Origin: Albifimbria verrucaria
Taxonomy: Eukaryota; Ascomycota; Sordariomycetes; Hypocreales; Stachybotryaceae
Reading direction: 5' to 3'
Assembly: GCA_020081605.1 (NCBI GenBank)
Contig: JAHREC010000062.1
Location: 4,025,758 to 4,089,757 of the forward strand
DNA length: 64,000 nt
Under the pieces are notes generated by a model. That model ran no database searches, was not told the DNA's origin, and worked only from the letters and a program-made list of their open reading frames with translations. Below are positions 34,058 to 46,284 of this stretch, piece after piece (position 1 is the first letter of the stretch; the number at the start of each line of letters is the position of its first letter). The position numbers and the translations under genes are program-made.

Positions 34058-36189
34058 CTTGAACTCGAGGCTGTGTTGCAGGAGGAAGGCGTGGACTGGA
34101 AGGGGCACGGAGCTGAGGTCTAGTGAGTCGGACGATGAAGATGGGCCGGTGACGATATCATGGATATTGGGGTTCGAGTGGGTGCCGGCTTAGTCATCAG
34201 AGCTTTATCCGCCCCGGACCCGAGCAGAACCGCGAAAAGGGAAAACCTTGAAGATAAGACGCTTTGCTACGGGTTACGGCCGGGGTTGAGAATGGTGCTG
34301 ACTAACATGATGAAGAGTGGGTTGATGATGTCGTTGGGTCTACATGAGTTTGTCTGGTGATTGTGGTGAGGTTGGGATACGAGGAGGAGGCATGTGAAGC
34401 TGTCATGGTCGGATGTGGTGGTAATATTCATGCCATTGCATGTTTACATTTTATCTGACTCATGGCAAACCCGTGCTGATGCGCCAGAAACAGCTGTCAG
34501 ATTGGGCTGGAGTACAGACGATCGATCTGGCCCTGGCCTGTCGGCCGAGGTTGTGGCTGGCTGCGACCGGATCGCACCTGGAGCTGCTCCGTATAAGCGG
34601 ACACGCCCACTGTTCGTGCTAATGCCTTGGGTCTGGGACGGTAAAGACAAAAGTCTCGAAGCTCAATTTCATAAGGTCAAATCATACGAAGTGGATGTCA
34701 ATGCGGCGGGTGTGGCTGCGGAAGAGTTCCAACTGGTTCCGTTATGCGAACAGACCTGCACGTCATGACAGCTCGACGACGGCATGCTGAAGATGGACAA
34801 CTCGAAACAAGAGCAAGAATGTCCATCATAACAGCAGATAAGCGCTAACGGGCGGGAGGGAAGCTGAGTCTGGTAGCACGCACACCTCCCAGCAGCGTCT
34901 CTTCGCTCCCATCCGGACAGACATCTCCAATAATATCCATGATATGGGCAAGCTGGGCTAGCAGGCAGAGCGGAACCCACTTGTACACGTCGTTCCCGCA
35001 TCATCCCACCCATCACATCGCATCAATGCAGCCAGTCAGAGCCCCAAGCCGTGCATGACTAGTCGCAGCCGTTTGCTTTGGATTCACCAATTAGCGCGTC
35101 ACGTCACGCTTCAAGTCAACACACGCGCCTGGTGCGAATACAAACAGCAACCAACGCCGTAGTTCGCAGCTCTGCCTCGCACCATCCGAGCTGCGATCGG
35201 TCCTGGGATCGAGGCTAACGGGGCTTTACGGTTTCGATGGTGTCTGCTAGGCGGTGCTCTTGGGCGGGCTGTAGGCGGTGGTGGCTTGGGAATGGGAGAA
35301 ACAATTCGTGTTGTTGTTGTTCTTGTTCAACATAGACGATCAAACCTGGCTTCTTGGGCGGCGTGGTGATTTGTCTCAGTCAGCGACTGTCCATCGTGAT
35401 GTGCTGCTTGGCGTTTTCCTTGTCTCGAGGCTGGCCTCTGCGCCAGGCTGGGCTGCGCATGGATCCGTCATTTGTTGCACGGGCCGATCCATGTTGATGC
35501 TGAGGCCAAGTGTGATGGCAGAGCGAAAGGTGTGCTGGTGGGTGGATTTGCAGTGCTAAGGCTAGGACGCTGTTTAGGCCCTTCTAGCGGCTGGAACAAC
35601 TACCGTTACAGGCAAGGTACCTCCCGGATGGCCCGCGCCTGCACACAAGGTCCAGGTACCGGCTTTAGCGCTGCTGTGCCTGTGCCTGGGCCTGTAAGCT
35701 GCTGGATGATGAAAAACTGCGTCCATTTCAGTTGGCATCATCCATCCATCCCTCCTCCCACCGCCCCTCATCCGTCTCCAAACCTCCCACACGTCCCAAA
35801 ACCTCCCAAATCGCGACTTTCCTTTTTCCTCCCACCCGGTCTGTGTCCCCGCCCGCCATCTGATTCTTTACCTTCTCTTTGACTCGTTTTTTTACTCTTG
35901 AATTTTGCCCAATTTTTTTCCTTTTGCCAACGAAGCACTACGTGGTGTTCGTCTGGTCTAGCCCGCCCTCGGCCCGACTGTCCCTCCAGGCGCCTTGATG
36001 CCTTCCAGTAGCTGATCCCAGCTCCCGCATCATCCTCCGCCTTCCTCTGCCCGCGAGCCTGACTCCTGTGGCACACTTCTGACGACGTATCTCGGGCTGT
36101 CCCGTTCGACATCCTTGCGCGCTTCCTGCCGGTCACCCTCCGGCCGCCCCCATCGATAGCCAGATATCAAGCACCTACGGCTCGAGAAA
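34058..36189. other. Divergent intergenic region gcvH/spg1
   Basis: About 2.1 kb with an AAGGTACCT palindrome at 35614 and pyrimidine-rich leader sequence from 35740. No conserved protein found in either strand. Confidence 0.55.
35614..35622. promoter_or_regulatory. AAGGTACCT palindromic motif
   Basis: Fourth copy, preceded by GGC as in the copy at 29501 (shared GGCAAGGTACCTC). Confidence 0.4.
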
Positions 36190-37174
36190 ATGGACATGGA
36201 CCCGCCTCCGCTGCCGCCGCCTTCCCACGACGTCGCTCCTGATGACACGCTCGGCGGAATCGAGGGCTCGCCCCACGCGGCTCCCAGCAATGGCTACCGC
36301 CACCAGCAGAGCCAGTCGCTAGACCAGGCCATGCCCAACAGCCCGCGCCCTGACGAAGACCCAAATGCCAGATACACGCCCCCGTTTCCAATGCTCCGTC
36401 CATCTCCCGACCTGCCAGCGGCCTGTCCAACCCCGCGCCCCAGGCCTACGGCGACTACCGTCAAGGCTCCGGCGAGCCCTCCAACGGCCGTAACCATGTC
36501 GTCATCAAGGTCGGTATGGTCGGTGACGCCCAAATCGGCAAGACGTCGCTCATGGTCAAGTACGTCGAGGGCAGCTGGGACGAGGACTACATCCAGACGC
36601 TGGGCGTCAACTTCATGGAGAAGACCATTTCCATCCGCAACACCGAGATCACCTTCTCCATCTGGGACTTGGGCGGTCAGCGCGAGTTTGTCAACATGCT
36701 GCCCCTGGTCTGCAACGACGCCGTCGCCATCCTCTTCATGTTCGACCTGACCCGCAAGAGCACCCTCAACAGCATCAAGGAGTGGTATCGCCAGGGCAGG
36801 GGCTTCAACAAGACGGCCATTCCTATTCTGGTCGGCACGAAATACGACCACTTCGTTAACTTTCCACCCCAGGACCAGGAGGAGATTTCGAACCAGGTAT
36901 GCTGATCTATCTGGTTGAACATGCGGTTTAATATCAGGGACTAATGAGTTCAGGCGAGACGATTTGCGAAGGCTATGAGGGCTGCTTTGATCTTCTCTAG
37001 CACGAGCCATAGTATCAACGTGCAAAAGGTGGGTTCCCGCCAGTTCTGGTAGCGGATACGACTGACTCTTTGCAGATTTTCAAGATTGTTCTTTCAAAAG
37101 CATTCGACCTGAAATGCACGATCCCCGAAATTGAAAACGTCGGCGAGCCTTTGCTACTATATCAATCCGTATAA
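36190..37174 (+). CDS. spg1: Septation/mitotic-exit GTPase (Spg1/Tem1 family)
   Basis: Ras-like GTPase that triggers the septation initiation network at spindle poles. Exons: 36190-36896, 36954-37028, 37076-37174; 293 aa restored. About 100 disordered residues precede the GTPase core. Motifs: P-loop [20 protein letters not shown], switch [15 protein letters not shown], then [21 protein letters not shown]. GDxQIGKTS and the WDLGGQREF box are hallmarks of Spg1/Tem1 rather than Ras or Rho. A one-base loss in the C run 36379-36383 separates the N-terminal part from the GTPase frame; six C's join them ([17 protein letters not shown]). Confidence 0.92.
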
Positions 37175-38059
37175 GCGATGCCGGGTCGAGGCTGATCGTA
37201 GCCATACCGGTACACCGATACCTGAACTGGTGTCAATGTGAATACGCGGAATTTGCAGGATGCGACCTCGACCTCGCGTCAATACTTCGAAGAACTAGAG
37301 TCTTGGCGTTACCAGCCAGCTCTATAGGAGACGACGCTCGAATATATTTGAACGGAAAGAACGTATAAATTGAGCCGAAGCACGTCGTTGCACCGTTCAC
37401 GCAGCTGGAAGACAGAACCTTTGCAGAAGACGTCAGCTGCGCATCAGACATCAACACCACCTTTTCCTTTGTCATTACAATCGATGTGCGATTCCTTGTG
37501 GCTTCCACCACTTTTTATCTGGACTCGACTACCGAGAACGCTGCATTCGGACAGCTGTAACTAAGAAAGGCCCGAAAATCGGAAGGGAAATACATTGAAA
37601 TGCATCACGGATAACCCCAGATGCAGGAGTCACGGACGTCTGGCGTGCTTTTTTAATCTCACTACTACATTCTGCTCGCCCTTATGCGAAAGGTGTTTTG
37701 GAGGGGACGTAGTGGGAAGAGGGAGGCTTCATAGAAGCCGAGGGACAGAAATTCACTAAATGTAATTGCCGTGTTTCATATGGACTTGTCCTCCACCCCT
37801 TTGGATTGGGAAGACTGTTGGGGAGAAGCTGTTAGAAGTACCCGGCTGTGGGGTGGTAGGGCGTCTTAGACGCCGCACACAAGCAAAGACGCAAAGAGAC
37901 AAGTTTAGAAGAGTTACTTGATGACATGATGTCACTGTGACGGGATGCTAAATGGTGGTAAAGATTGTGATCAATTCAAAACTGCTTGGACAGAAGTCTA
38001 TGGATACTTACCGATTGACCAGGCGAGGACCAGCCTGCTCTCTAACCACAAGATGAGTT
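37175..38059. other. Intergenic, spg1 downstream
   Basis: No gene recognised; short overlapping open frames only. Confidence 0.45.
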
Positions 38060-38435
38060 TCAGAACGAAGCCTCCATTGCGTCGGTTGCCGAAGGACTGC
38101 ACGAATCCACGTGTGGTATCATGTAGGCCGCCAAGACGACAGAAAGACATACACATGCAAAGGTCTTTATAAGCGCACTGTTCATGTCCTCATCACTGCC
38201 GGAGCGGTGCGCAGCCTCGACAGGGAACAAGACGAAGAGGACAGAGCAGAAGATGACGAGCATGTAGAGAATGCTGAGGCAGGCGTTCACAACCTCGGCG
38301 GGGAAAAAGTGCTGGAAGACATTGTTGACTTTAGTACTTGCGATGGACGTTCCGCTGTGTCTGTCGATAGAGGAAGATGCAGCTAAGACAGTAGATGACA
38401 CGGCCGACGCGAGATGTACTACGTCGGAATGCCAT
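38060..38435 (-). CDS. Possible small two-helix membrane protein
   Basis: Not recognised. An open frame ending at 38060 contains two clear hydrophobic segments (VVNACLSILYMLVIFCSVLF and TFACVCLSVVLAAYM) separated by a charged loop. It lacks an ATG in frame. An upstream ATG at 38435 (MAFRRSTSRVGRVIYCLSC), with a TATA-like element about 100 bp further upstream and a pyrimidine-rich leader, lies in another frame. An unseen intron or sequence error may join them. Weak call. Confidence 0.3.
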
Positions 38436-39173
38436 GTAGGTTGTACGAGGGAACGATGAGGTGGGACTTTCTGATCTTGCGGTCAGGCTGTATGGATTGG
38501 TGAGTTAAGAACTAGCACGATGATTTGATGCTTTTATATTCTCGCTTGCACGATGGACTTGTTGTGAATCTCCCACATGGTTTACAAGTTACATGGATGT
38601 GTATAGAAGAGAAGGTTGTATATGGATGTCTTTGAGGAGATCAGGTACTGTCCTTCAACCCAAAAGGTTGTTCTGCTATGTGTTAGAGTGGTTGTTGTTT
38701 AAGGTGTAGGTGATGACCTTGGAGGGGTAAAAGTGGTTGTTTGGGAACAGCATTTTTTCAGCGTAGAAGTTGAACTGGCTCAAAGAGGCAGGTTTTCTGA
38801 CTCTAATCAATTGATTACTAGGGAGAGTGTAGTCCTGAACAGTGCCTAGTACTACTGTAGTAGTTATTCATGCCCATGAATTGTGACTGGATGCTTTGAC
38901 AGAATGCTGCATTCTTGAGGTAGCTGGATTGTGCCTGCTAACACCTTACACATGAAGAGCCTGCGCCGAGAGGCCGCTAGATTTGCGCCAGGAGACCTTG
39001 AATAAATATTTTGAAAAGTAAAAAATGTATTGGGGATTGCGAATACGTCTATTAAAAAGAACACCATAATTCCTATCATATCATGCAACCGCACCATAGG
39101 GGAGTGTGCAAGTCAAGCGACTCTACAGACCATTGAATATAGACAATTATTAATATACCTACCTTCAACAACT
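38436..39173. other. AT-rich intergenic region before tRNA-Ile
   Basis: No gene seen. AT content rises markedly here relative to the left half of the window. Confidence 0.45.
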
Positions 39174-39247
39174 GGTCCCTTAACTCAGTTGGTTAGAGTG
39201 TTGTACTAATAATGCAAAAGTCGCCAGTTCGACCCTGGCAGGGACCA
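39174..39247 (+). tRNA. tRNA-Ile (anticodon AAU)
   Basis: 74 nt, no intron. Acceptor GGUCCCU/AGGGACC, D stem ACUC/GAGU, anticodon stem UUGUA/UGCAA with loop CUAAUAA, T arm GCCAG-UUCGACC-CUGGC, discriminator A. A TTTTT pol III terminator lies at 39259-39263. The D stem and anticodon stem each use an A-U pair where a G-C pair is usual for this tRNA, and positions 9-10 are AA. All stems remain paired, so it could be functional. Confidence 0.88.
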
Positions 39248-39685
39248 TTTGGCATTCCTTTTTGCCAATATCAATGATTTTTTTACCTGCGCTAACCTCA
39301 TTTGGTCATACCATCATTCTATAGTACTATCTTCATCTGATACTTGTTTGCGTTTTATGATGCCTTTTTTTCTTCTTTGTTTTTTGTGAGGATGTTTGGG
39401 AATGAACGAACGAGATTAACATACAAACATATAGGACCAACACTGGTTTGGCATGATCTTGTAGGTGAGGTGAGGTTTCAAGTTCAGCATCTGCCAGTTG
39501 AAACATTGACCCTTTCTAAGCTCGTCCCGTCTTGACCCTCACCATTGTGACATCTGAATTGAGGCGAGGAAGACATACTTGAGTGCCCTAAGGGAAAGGA
39601 GGACGCATGCATGGAGCAGGTAAAATCATTCGGAAAGTTGGTGCAGAGACCAAAACCTACTTGACCTTCGCGATCAAGCCTAAGC
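39248..39685. other. Intergenic
   Basis: AT-rich, no gene seen. Confidence 0.45.
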
Positions 39686-41991
39686 TCAACCGAGGATAAG
39701 ATCAACTTCTTCCAGCTCATGGCTCTCCCATCTCTCCTTTCGGATATAACCAGCACCTCTCCGGTAGGCGACTTTATCAATCCATTCAACCCAAAGAACG
39801 CCGTACATTTCCTGAAACTCCCCGTACTTGGTGACTAGGTCCTCTACAATAGATGCCTCAGTTTTTACTATAGGTTGTGTCCGAAAACAGATAGCAACAA
39901 GCTCTATATTATAGCTTTCTTCCGATTCCGCGGTTGGGAAGGTTGCTGTCTGCTCCTCCGAATGTAGTTGAAGGAACCCGCAGCCCATATTGTCTTTTCC
40001 GAGAGCAAGGACGTGGGCACCCATGTTGTGACAGACAAACCGAGCCTCAGGTAGCAGCTTGGCGCCAAACCATCCACGTTCCGTTTTGCAAGACAAGTAC
40101 GGGTGCTGCGGTGGTACGTCCAAGTTAGAGTCTATACACGTGTCTTTCACACGGAATTGTCGCCAGAAATGTTTTCCAGGCAGCTTATCATGTTTGTAGA
40201 CATACTCTCCAAGCACGGGAAAACCCCCTTGTCAACCTTTTGGTGTGACATGTTGCGAGGGATCAAAAGTTTCTCTTTTCCATCCATCGAGGAGCAAAAC
40301 TTTCGACGCGTCGTCCCTAGAGTAGCCGAACCGATCCAAGAAGCTTGGCTGAATAGCACGTTTTGCGTTGGAAAAAGGGGTTTCATGGCTATACCAATCG
40401 GTGATTCTTCTTGTTATAAAGCGAGATTCGTCAAGTTCACCACTGTTTTCATCAAGAATCAATAATTCTCCTCCTTTCCAACCTAACCAGGACCAGGAAG
40501 GCGCCTGAGATCCAAGAAGACCTGTATGATTCTTTCCAGAATGAATGCGCCTTTGCATATTCAGTCGCCGGCTGGGTACTGTCCACATCAAGGCAGAATC
40601 GAAACACATTTCTGCGATGCCAAAAATGAATCCTCCCTCAAAGGAACGATTTATAATTGTAAAAAACCGCTTATAGCTGCTAGGGCATCTTCAGGAAAGG
40701 TGAGATCCCTACCATTATACTCTTGAAGCGGACGTCCTAACTCGCGGAAATCTGGTATTCCCGAGAGAATGTTGGGAAAATGGGAAAAATGTCCATATCC
40801 AAATGATTCATGATCAGTGCTATACATGTCCTCATGGAGTACCATGCATGAGCATTTCCAATGGAACTTTCCATCCCCAATGATGAGGCGTCTTCTAGAG
40901 AGAAGGTATTCTTGAAATGTCCAGGCTCGTTTAAAATAGGGGCTGCATCCAGAACCATATCCAAGCCAAGGTTTCTCGTTAATCATTAGACGATCGTCTT
41001 CTCCCAGTGGGAACGTATGCTGGACAAGTCCTCTAGATGGAGATATTCCTTTCAATCCTGGTATCCCATGAGTGGCATGTCCATCGGTTGCCACAAGGGT
41101 GAATTTAGCAGAAGCATATATGAGTCCCATCGATTGTAATTGTGCTGCTGTCTCCACGCCATTGTCCTGGACGATACACAAGGTATCGGCCCATAGGTAC
41201 CGTTCCCCAAGGGCACGAGTCAGTCCAATGGCGTGCTTCAATGTTGGTGAGAGGCAATCAGCAAACTGAGGCTGGCACAAAGCTTCGGGCTGTTGGAGCA
41301 TGCCTAGGATCGTCAGGTTATTTTGTAGCTGTTTTGCTTCTCCCCACGTATAACTCAACGCGATATAATCTTGGACGCCGTCCCCAGCCACAACACAGCT
41401 GTTGATAGCATCAATGAGCAAGACTGGCGAGATTCTGGTAAGTTGGAAGGGATTGTTGCAAATGCTATCGTGGTCTCTCAGACATGCATCTATCCACCCA
41501 CGTAGCAGGGTCATATCGACCCAATCTTTGTTAAGAATGCGGCCAAACCCAAGTCGTTGTCTTTCGATCGACGTGTCGGCCAAAATAAACGAGGGCCCAT
41601 AGATATAACGTTCGTCATCAACCTTCCAAAGCTGAATGTTTACACCACACTCATTCGAGACCGATTGAAATAGGACCAGTTCATCTTGAGGGCCCCACGA
41701 TTTCCCGCGGTCCACCCAATACTCTATGACGAAACGTAATAAATCGTCATGCCCCGGACAAGACTTTCTTTGTATCTCCACCAATGGCCCAAGGTTGCCT
41801 TCTGACATTCGGGTAAACTCCATCCTGGATATCACTGGATCTCCGGGATTATGTTTTAATCCTCAGGCCACCACTGACTTAACACCTTGGCAAACACTAC
41901 ATGTCTCTACAGAACTAGAGTTCTCGGTTTGAAGGGGCTGTTGGTAGATGCTTGTATCCACATTGAGCTTGGAGGAATTAATCGTTGACAT
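39686..41991 (-). CDS. HET-domain (heterokaryon incompatibility) protein A
   Basis: Predicted allorecognition or cell-death effector. Exon 1 is 41991-41886 and exon 2 41834-39686, with a 51-nt intron (donor GTGTTA); about 750 aa. HET motifs in order: DYIALSYTWGEA, LGERYLWADTLCIVQDN, YASAKFTLVATDG, RAWTFQEYLLSRRRLIIG. Exon 1 carries CSVC, then VISRM, matching CSFCHHVIRL of HET protein B; this supports the intron and removes an otherwise in-frame TGA (41865-41863). The A run at 40661-40666 (T on the coding strand) seems one base short. A second in-frame TGA at 40234-40232 remains; it vanishes if the nearby AAAA and GGGGG runs are under-called, otherwise it is a real stop. Paralogous to 43870-46284; both end in W-x-(S/D)-x-(E/A)-LE-x-(V/I)-DL-x-LG. 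Confidence 0.82.
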
Positions 41992-42506
41992 TGGGACAGT
42001 GCAAATGCAGGGACGTAACGTGAGACAAAAGGTAAGTCTTTTACCAAGGCAGATAGCTGCACTTATTGCATCCGAGTCGAGATGGCTTCACGTAAGGGAA
42101 CTGAGGATTGAGCATCATAAGAAGTTGTCTCGAGTGATCATCGCTGCCTAAGCCCACAGCTTTGTGTGGCTGAGCAGTTCATGCTGGCCATTCAATGTAA
42201 CTCTTAATGCTCCAGCGTCTAGCCACACGCTGTCTACTCCAAGCGGGGTACAAATTGGATGAATTTCGAGGGATTCGAAATTTTCGATTGGCGGACGTTA
42301 AACCTGAACTTCACCTGTACTCTATATGAGGTTGGGCCTGTTCACCTTACTTGCTGTATGTAGTTTGGCTCATTACCTCTGCACAAAATAAGCTCTAGCA
42401 CTTTTGGCATGTGAATACATCAATGATCAGCAGGATATTAGGAGCTCGCACGGTTGATTATACCTGGCATATACTTAATAAATGTTACAGTGCCATCGCG
42501 TACACA
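41992..42506. other. Intergenic
   Basis: Upstream of HET A and downstream of the Tubby-C-like gene. Nothing else seen. Confidence 0.45.
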
Positions 42507-43347
42507 TCAATTCCTAGGCAAACCAGTTATCCTTAAAGTTTTCCACGCTGTGTTATCTGCAGGAGCAGTCAAACGTGTCAGTGCTAATGCGATGTTAGTT
42601 ATATCGCGACACTAGGTACTGTGAAACCCACCTGCTGTTTTTGCCTCCCTACTCTCGGCCACGTCGTGCCATAACCGTAGTATCCACAAGGCCACTAAAG
42701 CATCCTCATATGTCTCTCCAGGGATGATCTGATATTGAGCCTATGCTTATGCTCCTTTGTCTCTTCGCTCGCTACTTCTAGTCCAAGTGAGTCAGTCCAT
42801 TTATATCGACCACTCTTCCAACTCGCTTTAGCAGTGAAGAGGACTTGTTGAATATTCTCGCTGAATAACGGGTTATTCTTGCAATTTATGCCAGGACTTA
42901 ATAGTGCCTTGAACTCGGATCTCTGAAGCTTCGATTTGGTTTTGTCTAGGATTATGTTCCCCATCATCTCGGCGGATACAGAAGTTAGGTAATAGCCCGG
43001 TGTATCCGTGCGGTACTGAGCGTTCTCGGGATGAACCATATAGAACAGTTGTTCACTCCGCTCTTCGACAGACATTGAACTCTTTGTTTGGGAAAGGGCT
43101 CCTTCTACCCGCTCAAAATGTATAGAGGAAGTTGCTTGGGGATGGTAAATATGCTATGGCTCAGGCTGTAGAGTGGCATTGAGGAGTTGTCTTCCGCATA
43201 GACGTTGAGATCTGCTAGCACAATGACCTGGGAAGGTAGAATTTCCCTTGATCGTCCACTCGCAACTGCCTTGCATTGTGAGAGTTGTTCTTCAGCTTTT
43301 ACTTCTGATGCCATGCTCGAGCTTTGCTCTATTTCCTCAAATTGCAT
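42507..43347 (-). CDS. Small conserved fungal protein, possibly Tubby C-terminal-like
   Basis: Exon 1 is 43347-42632, the intron 42631-42584 and exon 2 42583-42507; 264 aa restored. It reads SLSHSIFTIP, FERVEGALSQ, LFYMVHPENAQYRTDTPGYY, then SWKSGRYKWTDSLGLEVASE and an amphipathic C-terminal helix DALVALWILRLWHDVAES. The order beta-rich body, W/R-K-W-xD-S-xG strand and final hydrophobic helix resembles the Tubby-C/scramblase-like fungal families, but that is inference. Two one-base losses are needed: CCCC on the coding strand near 43126-43130 and GG near 42705-42710. It lies between two HET genes on the same strand. Confidence 0.6.
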
Positions 43348-43869
43348 TTAGTAATGTAATCATATAGCAGATGTTGAAGGAGATAGTTAAACAACGGGTA
43401 AGTAAGAGAACAAGATCACTTTGTCTGCGTAGATTACGTAGTCATTTTTATGATGAATATGGGTGGCGCAGCAGCAGGGCAGTAGAAAATGACGACGGCC
43501 ATGTTTCATTGCATCCCGGGTTAAGACAGACACTGAATGGTTATACGCTAGGATTGTAGGCTGTGAAGTAGATCTGTAAAGCCGCATGATTGTAAACTAT
43601 TAATGGTGAAAATGCGCACAGTAATTGCACTATTGGTCTATAGTGTGGTGAGCAGTTCATCATGTTGATACGGACAAGTAAGCTGATTAAGATAAACAAG
43701 AAAGTGATATCATAGCTACCGTATAAAGAAAACTTTGAACGATAGTTTATGTAAGAATGGAAGAAATCTGGCCCATAACATATTCAGGGTTTGCCAACTG
43801 ACTGAACCAAGGTAATTCACCAGGTTTTGAGGGAGTGCAACATGCACTTAAGATGGGGTTGCTTCAACT
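43348..43869. other. Intergenic
   Basis: No gene recognised. Confidence 0.45.
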
Positions 43870-46284
43870 TCACCCCAAAACAAGGTCTATAACTTCTAAA
43901 GCCTGGTCCTCCCACATTGCCTTGTGTATACGGCCGACCGCATTCCTCTTTGCAATTCCATCATGCCAGTCTACCCAGAGGACGTTATACCATTCATACT
44001 TCTCCCCGGACCTCGGACGTTCCTCATGATGCCATTCGCAAAGGTGGTGCTCAACCCAATCATTGTAAGCGAATCCCTGCGAGATAGCAACAAGTTCAAG
44101 TGCATCGCCAACGTTCAAATTCTCTTCCATAGAATGGCCTGTAATATCAAAATCCAAGTGATATTGAAGTATGAGACAACCTGCCCATCTCCCGGATTTA
44201 TCTCTTATAACAATCTCACCTTTCTCGTACCCAGGTATAGCACTATGGAACCTTAACTTCTCACCTACGCATAGAGAGGCCCTAGTAGTGGAGCATGAGA
44301 TGAGAAGAGAGGCAGACTTTGAGAGCTCATCGTGGGTCTTGGAGTTGGTATGAAACTGTACACTGCTTTGGACTTTGGAATCAATCAGCGGTATGGGGTA
44401 CCAAAACTCGGACATTGGATGGCTTTTGTGAGTATAGTAGTGATCTCGCTCTCGTAATTTACACCAACCTGTTGCATGATAACGGTTTCCTGCGGAAGTC
44501 CAATCCGTAAACGTCCACATTCTGTCCAATACTTCAGGTGTGTGCTTATGACGAGACCACTCGTGACCCATAACTTGTTCTTCATCGTAAGCTTCTGCCG
44601 CGTATGAAAGCCAATCATTGTGTATACGCCGCCGGTTCGGATCGCGGGGCGCCCCATGGTACCACCGGACCAGAGGAATCGTACACATTGATGTATATGA
44701 CATATCATGCAGGACATTGGACTTTGTATAGCCTTGCCCGCTACGCCAACCTGAGAGTGACAGAATACCTGACCAAGCCATCCAGGACCAAGTGGGTAAA
44801 TGGATGTCAATTGAAGGTGATGATGGCTCTCGCAAGACTAGCTGGTCATTGCCCCTCGACCAAAGGAGACCAGCGTCGAAAAACATCTCAGGGATTCCGT
44901 ATAGAAAACCACCTGGGAAAACTCGTGATAAAACATTGGTGATTCCAGAAAATGCTGGAAGTACGTCCTCAGGATATGTAAGTTGTTTGGTATTAAAGGT
45001 TTCCACAAGTCTCGTGAAACCATCGAACCGGGGCCACGGAGAGACAAACAAGGCAAGCTCATCTACTGGAACGGTGTAGCGAAGACTTGATCTCTCGTGA
45101 ATTGGCACAGAGGCATCATCGGCCTGGCCGTCTTCGCGCCACATTGCACACTGGCATTGCCAATGTACAGTATCTTCCGAGAAAACGAGAAGTCTTGCAG
45201 AGAGCTTGGCTTCCTGGAATGTCCAACCTCTTTTGGACCATACGCAACTGTGAAAACGTTTATGCACATGGCGGACAAATGAGTGTTGATGGCTGAGTTG
45301 ATATACTGGTTGGACAAAAGATCTTGGCTTGGAGATCCCACGGATGCCATGCAGTCCCGCGTCTGAGTTTTCACCATTCGCAGCAACAATAGTGAATGAG
45401 GCATTTGAGTATATGGAGGCCATGGCTTTTATCTGGTCGTTTTTGAAGTCATCATTGTCTTGAATTATGCAAAGGAGTCTATCCATATGTATCTTTCACC
45501 AAGGATAGCAGTGAGCTGTATGGAGTCATTGACAGTGCGTGGTATTTTGGCTTGCATTTCTGGTTTTTGAGTGATCCTTCCTGTAGTAGGATATCGAGGC
45601 AATCATTTGTTGTTTTGAGTTGTTTGGTGCTTCCCCAAACATAGCTGAGAGCAATGTAGCTGTCAGATGGTTTGGCATGAACAATACACATTAGCTTTGC
45701 ATCTATGAGCAGGCAGGGGCGATCAGAGAACGTGCTCTTCCAAGCTGCTGCCCTGTTGCAGGTATCTCCATGGGCTTTGAAGCACCTTGTTCTCCAATCT
45801 TTGAGTGTCTCAAGATTAATCCAGTTTTGATCTACTGGACGACCCAAGCGAGGAGGTACCTCAATGGACTTTTCTGTAGAGAGGAGGGCAAGCTTCATAA
45901 CACAATGGAGTTCATCGAGGAGCACTTCTATGTTGAATTCCATTGCGCGTTTTCGGAGCATAATCCTCGCTTCCGAATTCAAGGAAACCGAAGTCTGGTA
46001 TTTCTCACACTCCATGATTATAGGCCGGTGCGCTTCACATGGTGAGACAAGCAGCTTGTAAAGTGTGTCCACCGTAAATGGGGGTACATCTTCGTCAGTA
46101 GGAATGTCTGCTAGTCGAATTACATGGTGACAAAAGCTACAGTCTTCGAAGCTTTGCTTCTAATAGTCGCTCAGTTATGTCATGACAAGAGAGCTTGGCT
46201 ACTTACAAAAACCTCAATCGCGCTTGAGCGGTTCGTTGGATACGGGTCTTCCTTCTCCGCAGATGCATCTGAAGCTGTTGCCAT
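43870..46284 (-). CDS. HET-domain (heterokaryon incompatibility) protein B
   Basis: Exon 1 is 46284-46207, the intron 46206-46160 and exon 2 46159-43870; 789 aa restored. The N-terminus has EDCSFCHHVIRLADIPTDED, a CxxC-H element shared with HET A. HET motifs: SYIALSYVWGSTKQL, LGERYIWIDSLCIIQDN, YSNASFTIVAANG, RGWTFQEAKLSARLLVFSED. The C-terminal half has no named domain but ends YNVLWVDWHDGIAKRNAVGR, like HET A. One-base losses at 45545-45548 (AAAA on the coding strand) and 45474-45475 (CC) split the HET domain; restored, it reads PRTVNDSIQLTAILGERYIW. HET proteins commonly act in self/non-self recognition. The trigger partner cannot be read from the sequence. Confidence 0.85.

Noticed and set aside
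36190..36750. Separate 186-codon protein before spg1
   Set aside because: Its second half is the spg1 sequence in the wrong frame after the C-run loss at 36379-36383.
38060..38172. Plus-strand frame at 37945-38172
   Set aside because: Antisense to a better hydrophobic frame and without a domain.
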